In this document: positions 5,302-9,894 of the stretch, in pieces
Position numbering within the stretch: the stretch's first letter is position 1
How the letters are laid out: each line of letters opens with the position of its first letter
From: JAUIHN01 sp964556075
GTDB lineage: Bacteria; Patescibacteriota; Saccharimonadia; Saccharimonadales; Saccharimonadaceae
Assembly (NCBI GenBank): GCA_964556075.1
Contig: CAZKUV010000027.1
Coordinates: 1 to 9,894 of the forward strand
Length of the DNA stretch: 9,894 nucleotides
Reading direction: 5' to 3'
Program-made: the position numbers and the translations under genes
The notes under the pieces: generated by a model
The model's database searches: none
Told to the model about the DNA's origin: nothing
What the model saw: only the letters and a program-made list of their open reading frames with translations

Positions 5302-5897
5302 AATAGCCTGATTCCGGTAAACGGAAATATGCGGATGGCAACCGGCCCGATGACATCGTAGAGCGGTACAAGTCCGAGCCCGTTTCTCGAGTCGTAGGAG
5401 AAGTCGTCTTCACGATGGTCTCCTGCTACGAAAATAGTGTCTTTGCTGACCGTCGTGTCGAAGTTACCGCTGGTCGGATAGCCCGGCTTGTCCTTTAGTT
5501 TGTCGTCGATTGTGAAGCCGCCTGGATTCGCCCCGTTATATATGGTGAGGACGCCGTCTTTGACGGTCACGCGCTCGCCTTCGAAGGCGATGACGCGCTT
5601 GACGAGATATTCGTCGCTCGCGCCGCTCGTGTAACGGGGATTTTTGAAGACGACGATATCGCCGCGTTTCGGGACGTACTGCTCAGATTTAAGCATCGCC
5701 CAAGTCACTGGCAAACGGTTGACGATAAGTCGATCGCCGGTGTAGAGTGTCGGCTCCATGCTTGGTCCGAGCACGTTGTAACTTCGGAAGACGAAGGTGT
5801 TGATAAGGAGGGTGCCGATTAGTACCAATACCAAAAAGAGCAGTAGGCTCCAGAAATCTTTCGCTGCGCTGCGGCGATTTACGGGTAAACTTTCCAT
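5298..5897 (-). CDS. lepB: type I signal peptidase
   Basis: Cleaves signal peptides from exported proteins at the outer face of the membrane. Counting from the preferred start, the 199-residue protein has one N-terminal TM anchor (about 15-37), GPSMEPTL with nucleophile Ser46, YLVKRVIA with general base Lys100, and the box E motif GDHREDDFSYDSR (159-171). One TM segment and a compact domain are the Gram-positive/CPR style. The frame extends upstream to ATG 5918, adding seven residues, but that start would lie upstream of the promoter's expected transcription start. ATG 5897 sits exactly seven bases after the -10 hexamer, so I prefer it and expect a leaderless mRNA. The gene converges on parB and shares four bases with it. 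Confidence 0.95.
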   Translation of the reverse strand: MESLPVNRRSAAKDFWSLLLFLVLVLIGTLLINTFVFRSYNVLGPSMEPTLYTGDRLIVNRLPVTWAMLKSEQYVPKRGDIVVFKNPRYTSGASDEYLVKRVIAFEGERVTVKDGVLTIYNGANPGGFTIDDKLKDKPGYPTSGNFDTTVSKDTIFVAGDHREDDFSYDSRNGLGLVPLYDVIGPVAIRIFPFTGIRLF

Positions 5898-5904
5898 CCT
5901 ATTT

Positions 5905-5910
5905 ACTATA
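5905..5910 (-). promoter_or_regulatory. lepB promoter -10 element
   Basis: On the minus strand TATAGT lies seven bases before ATG 5897, preceded by TGGTG. No good -35 is seen. Its spacing implies transcription from the A of the start codon. Confidence 0.5.
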
Positions 5911-5953
5911 CACCACATAGCCGTCTGAATGCGAAACGGTTTATGATAAAACG

Positions 5954-5982
5954 TTCAAAAATGGCCGTATTTCGTATATAGT
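5954..5982 (+). promoter_or_regulatory. promoter of the LytR-CpsA-Psr gene
   Basis: TTCAAA (5954-5959), a 17-base spacer and TATAGT (5977-5982). The predicted start, about 5989, leaves a leader of only some six bases, within the AGGAG (5987-5991) that precedes ATG 5995 by three bases. A second TATGAT at 5942-5947 is a possible upstream alternative that would give a longer leader with the full Shine-Dalgarno. Confidence 0.5.
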
Positions 5983-5994
5983 AGGTAGGAGATT

Positions 5995-7656
5995 ATGACA
6001 CAACCACAAAAATCCATGGACGGATTCGTTCCGCGCCGGTCTGGCACGCCGCTCAATCGCTACCAGGAATTGAGCAGTACCCATACGAAGACGCTGAGAG
6101 ATTCGTCGCGCCCAGGGCTCGAAAGGACTCCGCTAAGGACTACGGAGCCGGTTCTACCAAAGACCGATGTCGGTACGCTTGAGCGTTCGCATGACTTGGG
6201 AGGGCTCACGAGGACCGATATTGACGAATCTCTGCGCGAACTGGACGAGAATCCTCCTGTTGAAAAAAAGCGATCAAAAGGACTCGCTCGGTTTCGTCCG
6301 CGTAGCATCCGTAAGCTCTTAAAACGACTCGCTATCCTGATTGTTATTATCGGGGTCGCGATTGGCGGTTGGCTCGGGTATAAGACGTTCGTCAACGTCA
6401 ATAGCGTATTCAAGGGCGGTATTTTCGGTTTGACGCAGCGTCAGCCGCTCAAACAAGACGCCAATGGTCGTAGTAACGTCCTGATTTTCGGTACTTCGGA
6501 AGACAGTCCCGACCATAACGCTGGAAACGGCGCCGGCGGACCGCTACTGACCGACTCGATTATGGTGCTGAGCGTCAACCAGGAGAAGAAAGACGCGTTC
6601 ATGGTCAGCATTCCGCGCGACCTCTGGATTAAGTTCGACGAGCCGTGCAGCGTTGGCTTCCAAGAAAAAATTAATTCGGTGTATCAGTGCGGTTCGGATT
6701 TCGGAGAGAATCCGGAAGCCGGCGCGCAGGCGCTTATGAAAAAAGTGGGCGAAGTGCTAGGGCTAGATATTCAGTACTATGGTCAGATCGACTATTCGGT
6801 CGTCACAAGGGCTGTCGACGCGGTCGGCGGCGTCGACGTGACGATTGAATCGAATCCGCCAGGTATGGGCATTCTTGATAGAAACTTCGACTGGAAGTGT
6901 AATTACCAGTGTTACTACGTGAAGTATGAAGACGGCGAAACGGTTCACCTTGACGGGGAGCACGCGCTGGCGCTGGCGAGAGCTCGTAACGCTCAGGGCG
7001 GGTACGGATTGGCGGCCGGTAACTTCGACAGGGAAAAGAACCAGCAAAAAATTCTTCGAGCGCTTCGAGAAAAGGCGCTCAGCCTCGGCACGCTGACTAA
7101 CATAGGTGCTGTAACCGAGCTGCTCGATGCCATGGGGGACAACCTCAAGACGAACGTCGAAAAATCCGAAATACAGACCATTATTTCGCTCGCGACTGAA
7201 ATACCGTCCGAATCAATCGTCTCGCTTGATCTTTACGACGAGGAGAATCCGCTCGTGAAGACCGGACCGGTCAATGGAGCGAGCGCGGTTATCCCGGTCG
7301 CTGGTATGTTCGACTACAGTAAGATTCGGTCGTTTATAGCTAAAGCGAGCACGATGGACGCTGCTGCTAAAGAAGGCGCGGTTATCGCGGTGCTAAACGG
7401 TTCTGGGGTGACGGGCGCAGCCCAAAGGGAAGCCGACTGGCTCGAAGAGCAAGGCTTTGATATCGGTCAGATAGATAACGCGCCTGAGGGCGAGTACGTC
7501 AGCACCAAGATTTACCAGCGAGGCGATGGTATGCCCGCGACGAAGAAAAAACTCGAAGATCTCTACTCGACGACGATCGACGGTCCGCCTCCGGTACCGA
7601 TTAACGGGGAAATAGACTTCCTCATCATCATCGGCGAAAATGCCTCTCCCAGATAG
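5995..7656 (+). CDS. LytR-CpsA-Psr (LCP) family glycopolymer transferase
   Basis: LCP enzymes attach anionic or capsular glycopolymers from lipid carriers to the cell wall, acting outside the membrane. The 553-residue protein has a long polar cytoplasmic N-terminus rich in Thr, Ser and Arg (1-108), a TM helix (about 111-128) and an LCP domain (about 158-360). LCP motifs are TDSIMVLSV (186-194), SIPRDLWIKF (205-214), KINSVY (225-230), VDAVGGVDV (274-282), HLDGEHALALARAR (318-331) and DREKNQQKIL (345-354). A LytR_C domain follows, with VLNGSGVTGAA (466-476). Four cysteines (218, 232, 302, 306) lie in the extracytoplasmic domain. The gene is divergent from lepB. Family assignment is secure; the polymer transferred is unknown. 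Confidence 0.94.
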   Translation: MTQPQKSMDGFVPRRSGTPLNRYQELSSTHTKTLRDSSRPGLERTPLRTTEPVLPKTDVGTLERSHDLGGLTRTDIDESLRELDENPPVEKKRSKGLARFRPRSIRKLLKRLAILIVIIGVAIGGWLGYKTFVNVNSVFKGGIFGLTQRQPLKQDANGRSNVLIFGTSEDSPDHNAGNGAGGPLLTDSIMVLSVNQEKKDAFMVSIPRDLWIKFDEPCSVGFQEKINSVYQCGSDFGENPEAGAQALMKKVGEVLGLDIQYYGQIDYSVVTRAVDAVGGVDVTIESNPPGMGILDRNFDWKCNYQCYYVKYEDGETVHLDGEHALALARARNAQGGYGLAAGNFDREKNQQKILRALREKALSLGTLTNIGAVTELLDAMGDNLKTNVEKSEIQTIISLATEIPSESIVSLDLYDEENPLVKTGPVNGASAVIPVAGMFDYSKIRSFIAKASTMDAAAKEGAVIAVLNGSGVTGAAQREADWLEEQGFDIGQIDNAPEGEYVSTKIYQRGDGMPATKKKLEDLYSTTIDGPPPVPINGEIDFLIIIGENASPR

Positions 7657-7675
7657 CTCGTCTTTCGCGTACTAA

Positions 7676-7684
7676 TGGTATACT
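7676..7684 (+). promoter_or_regulatory. extended -10 promoter of the membrane protein-htrA unit
   Basis: TGG plus TATACT (7679-7684), inside the same ten-base string TGGTATACTA found at 175-184. There is no -35 match. A start near 7691 gives a leader of about eight bases with no Shine-Dalgarno before ATG 7699. Confidence 0.6.
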
Positions 7685-7698
7685 AAGACACAGTTACG

Positions 7699-8493
7699 AT
7701 GAAAGAGATGACGAACCTATTTAAGCTGCCGAAGCACAAATCGGTCATAAGTGACCTTGCGTATATGGTGCTCAATGCCGGTCTTGCGGTTATGCTGCTG
7801 ATTCTGGTGCTGGCGATACAGTCGCCGCTACCCGCGTTTTTGCTAGTATTGCTTAGTAAATGGCGCATCCTCGCGGTCCGGCCGCATTTCTGGTTTAAGA
7901 ACATCCAATCGAATCTCGTTGATATTATCGTCGGCATGAGTGCCGTCGTGCTGCTGTATGGCGCGAGCGGATCGCTTCCGGTGCAGATTATTCTGACTAT
8001 ACTCTTCGCCGTTTGGCTGCTGTACATCAAGCCGCGTTCGAAGCGAAGCTTTGTGGTCGCGCAGGCTGGTACGGCCGTATTTCTGGGTGTGACAGCGCTC
8101 TTCATGGTGTCCTATGAATGGCCGGCTTCAATCGTCGTGCTTTTGATGTGGCTCATCGGATACAGCACTGCCCGGCACGTCCTCAGTCATTACCGAGAAA
8201 AAGACAGAACCTTCCTCGCGATGATTTGGGGTTTAATTGTGGCCGAGCTGGGGTGGCTAAACTACCACTGGGCGTTCGCGTACAGTCTACCGGGCTTTGG
8301 AGGGCTCGATCTGTCGCAGACCGCGCTGGTCGTGTTAATTCTGAGCTTCCTTGCCGGTAGAGTGTACGATAGCTATCATCATAACGACGGTGTGATTCGC
8401 TGGAGCGATGTCATGATGCCGGCGGTATTCTCAGCCAGCGTCATTCTGGTTGTATTGTTGTTCTTCAATACGCTCGGAACCGGTCTTTTTTAA
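7699..8493 (+). CDS. polytopic membrane protein of unknown function
   Basis: A 264-residue protein with about eight predicted TM segments. The clearest are at 20-41, 71-89, 94-111, 117-138, 141-158, 171-190, 203-220 and 240-260. Positively charged loops (KPRSKRS 111-117; HYREKDR 164-170) suggest the cytoplasmic side. No catalytic motif or transporter signature is recognised. Polar or charged residues within or beside helices include Glu183, Trp186 and the His189-Trp191 pair. It lacks a Shine-Dalgarno and has a very short leader. htrA follows 34 bases later without an intervening terminator, so the two are likely cotranscribed; HtrA could monitor or process it, which is only an inference. An alternative start at ATG 7708 would remove three residues. 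Confidence 0.85.
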   Translation: MKEMTNLFKLPKHKSVISDLAYMVLNAGLAVMLLILVLAIQSPLPAFLLVLLSKWRILAVRPHFWFKNIQSNLVDIIVGMSAVVLLYGASGSLPVQIILTILFAVWLLYIKPRSKRSFVVAQAGTAVFLGVTALFMVSYEWPASIVVLLMWLIGYSTARHVLSHYREKDRTFLAMIWGLIVAELGWLNYHWAFAYSLPGFGGLDLSQTALVVLILSFLAGRVYDSYHHNDGVIRWSDVMMPAVFSASVILVVLLFFNTLGTGLF

Positions 8494-8506
8494 GGTTTGT
8501 TTCAGG

Positions 8507-8524
8507 AAGGAGGAGTAGGCTACT
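8507..8524 (+). promoter_or_regulatory. htrA Shine-Dalgarno with small hairpin in a long spacer
   Basis: AAGGAGGAG (8507-8515) is a near-perfect anti-SD match but lies about 12 bases before ATG 8528. The gap holds AGTA-GGC-TACT (8514-8524), able to fold into a 4-bp hairpin that would shorten the effective spacing. An in-frame TAG at 8516-8518 rules out an upstream start. Confidence 0.5.
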
Positions 8525-8527
8525 GAC

Positions 8528-9775
8528 ATGAATAAAAACGACCAACACGAAACCACAACACCAGAACATACAGACAAGACAGCCATGACGGACCGAGCAC
8601 CGGACGTACCGCGTCCTCCAGAAGTTGATGGGCGGACGAATACTACTCAGCAGGCTCGAAACAAAGGGCTGTTGATTATAGCCGGCATTCTATTTCTCTT
8701 CGTCGTTCTTGGCGGAGCCTACTACGAGAATCGTGACTACTTCAATAGGCTGTTTGGGGGCGACTCGGAGATTACTGAGCGTCCGACCGTAGAGGATGAC
8801 GGTAATACGAAGACGACGAAGACCGAAGCGGATATAGCCAGTATCGTGTCCGAGGTTTCACCGAGCGTCGTATCAATCACCACCCAGACTCAAGCGAGAA
8901 CGTATTTCGGTGTCGCGCAACAAGAAGGCGCTGGTACCGGTATCGTTGTGAGTAAGGACGGCTACATCTTAACGAACAAGCATGTCGTCGACGACGCCCG
9001 GACGGTCGGCGTCGTGCTCTCAGACGGTACGCGGTACGATGACGTCAAAGTAGTCGGCGTCGACCCGCTCAACGACGTGGCGTTTTTAAAGATTGCTGAC
9101 GTCGACGATTTGACGCCTGCCCAACTTGGCAACTCTAGCACGATTCGAGTCGGACAACAGGTCGTGGCAATCGGCAACTCGCTGGGACAGTACCAGAATA
9201 CGGTGACGAGCGGTATTATCTCGGGAACCGGTCGTCCGGTGACGGCGCAGTCCAGGACGAGCGTCGAAACGCTCACCGATTTACTTCAGACCGACGCAGC
9301 CATCAACCCAGGCAATTCCGGCGGTCCGCTGCTCAATATGGCCGGACAGGTCATCGGTATGAATACCGCCGTCGCGGCCGACGCTCAGGGTATCGGGTTC
9401 GCGATTCCAATCAATAGTATCAAGGGTATGCTAAAACACCTGCTCAAAACCGGAGAGGTCGAACGAGCGTTCCTCGGGGTTAACTTCATACCGGTAACTC
9501 CTGAGTCCGCGAAAGAATACGATTTACCAGTTCAAAACGGCGCGTACGTGTTCGCGGAACGAGGATCCCCAGTCGCGAGCGGCAGTCCAGCAGACAAAGC
9601 CGGTATCAAGGATAAGGATATCATTACGAAAGTAAACGACGTGTCTGTCGGCACCAATGGGGCGCTAACAACGCTCATCGGGGAGTACGCTCCAGGGGAT
9701 ACGGTTGAGCTTACGATTCTTCGCGGCGGAAATGAACGAACGATTACCGTCACGCTGTCAGCGTACTCTACTTAG
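8528..9775 (+). CDS. htrA: HtrA/DegP-type trypsin-like serine protease with PDZ domain
   Basis: A membrane-anchored envelope quality-control protease. The 415-residue protein has a polar cytoplasmic N-terminus (1-46), a TM anchor (about 47-65) and an acidic, Thr-rich linker. The S1C protease domain follows (about 100-305). The catalytic triad is visible as His152 in TNKHVV, Asp184 in NDVAFLKI and Ser264 in GNSGGP. One PDZ domain occupies about 313-412 (AFLGVNF; SPADKAGIKDKDIITKVN). Single anchor plus single PDZ matches the HtrA form of Gram-positive bacteria. It is likely cotranscribed with the upstream membrane protein. The last eight bases overlap the end of a minus-strand gene. Confidence 0.95.
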   Translation: MNKNDQHETTTPEHTDKTAMTDRAPDVPRPPEVDGRTNTTQQARNKGLLIIAGILFLFVVLGGAYYENRDYFNRLFGGDSEITERPTVEDDGNTKTTKTEADIASIVSEVSPSVVSITTQTQARTYFGVAQQEGAGTGIVVSKDGYILTNKHVVDDARTVGVVLSDGTRYDDVKVVGVDPLNDVAFLKIADVDDLTPAQLGNSSTIRVGQQVVAIGNSLGQYQNTVTSGIISGTGRPVTAQSRTSVETLTDLLQTDAAINPGNSGGPLLNMAGQVIGMNTAVAADAQGIGFAIPINSIKGMLKHLLKTGEVERAFLGVNFIPVTPESAKEYDLPVQNGAYVFAERGSPVASGSPADKAGIKDKDIITKVNDVSVGTNGALTTLIGEYAPGDTVELTILRGGNERTITVTLSAYST

Positions 9776-9894
9776 TCTCTAACGGAGTAAACGCGAGAAT
9801 GAAGCCACGCCGAGCAGAGAGCGCGAAGCCTTGCTCGTAGGCTTTTCTGATAATCGCTTCGTCAGCAGCATTTCCAACCGTTACGATAGTTACA
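9768..9894 (-). CDS. C-terminal fragment of an unidentified protein, cut by the window edge
   Basis: On the minus strand a frame is open from the right edge to TAG at 9770-9768, giving at least 41 residues. They begin VTIVTVGNAADEAIIRKAYE and end with RRGFILAFTPLETK. The alternation of hydrophobic strand, helix and strand looks like a real folded domain end rather than noise, and codon choice resembles the neighbours. I do not recognise the family. It converges on htrA with an 8-base overlap, the second tail-to-tail overlap in this window. The rest of the gene lies to the right. Confidence 0.6.
   Translation of the reverse strand, partial: VTIVTVGNAADEAIIRKAYEQGFALSARRGFILAFTPLETK

Noticed and set aside
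5949..5959. AAACGTTCAAA, repeated from 196-206
   Set aside because: An 11-base repeat, one copy inside a coding start and the other overlapping a -35 element. Different positional context, so probably chance.
8473..8491. T run after ACCGGT at the end of the 7699 gene as a terminator
   Set aside because: ACCGGT is self-complementary but leaves no loop, so no usable hairpin forms before the T run.
9826..9846. AAGCCT/AGGCTT hairpin followed by TT as an htrA terminator
   Set aside because: Six A/T-closed pairs and a very short T run, inside the coding sequence of the partial minus-strand gene. Too weak to call.

Overview
The window looks like chromosomal DNA from a Patescibacteria/CPR bacterium, most probably Candidatus Saccharibacteria (TM7). 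This is inferred from gene content: a wall-associated LytR-CpsA-Psr protein, a CAP-domain membrane protein, a divergent GalU, a ParA/ParB pair beside an LepB signal peptidase, and several small lineage-restricted membrane proteins. Base composition is balanced by eye and genes are tightly packed. TGA is a genuine stop codon in at least two genes, so the TGA=Gly code of SR1/Gracilibacteria does not apply. I could not run a database search, so the lineage call is by pattern only.

Layout. Bases 1-135 hold the tail of an unidentified region and a possible 27-residue membrane peptide, closed by a strong intrinsic terminator (136-167). Then come a three-TM CAP-domain protein overlapping galU by one base (193-1916), a separately promoted two-gene unit of unknown proteins (1952-3047), and an intergenic leader with two promoters and alternative stem-loops before rplU (L21), which ends in a clean terminator. 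parA-parB (3621-5301) meets the opposite-strand lepB tail to tail, the two stop codons sharing CTAG. A divergent promoter region (5898-5994) separates lepB from a LytR-CpsA-Psr gene (5995-7656). A polytopic membrane protein of unknown function and an HtrA-type serine protease follow as a likely operon (7699-9775). A partial gene on the minus strand enters from the right edge and overlaps the htrA end by 8 bases.

How the genes fit together. The set is mostly cell-envelope work: precursor supply (GalU), glycopolymer attachment (LCP), export processing (LepB), envelope quality control (HtrA) and an exported CAP-domain protein. Chromosome segregation (ParAB) and a ribosomal protein are interleaved.

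Regulation is the most interesting part. Most promoters are extended -10 type (TGnTATAAT-like), often with no recognisable -35. Several lie so close to the start codon that the mRNA should be leaderless or nearly so, while downstream operon genes carry Shine-Dalgarno sequences. Other points are a 20-bp palindrome inside parA that could be a non-canonical ParB site, a mutually exclusive hairpin pair upstream of rplU, and a cysteine-free protein whose C-terminal half resembles a transglutaminase-like fold lacking its catalytic residues. No rRNA, tRNA, CRISPR array or insertion sequence was seen. No gene-free stretch exceeds 200 bases.
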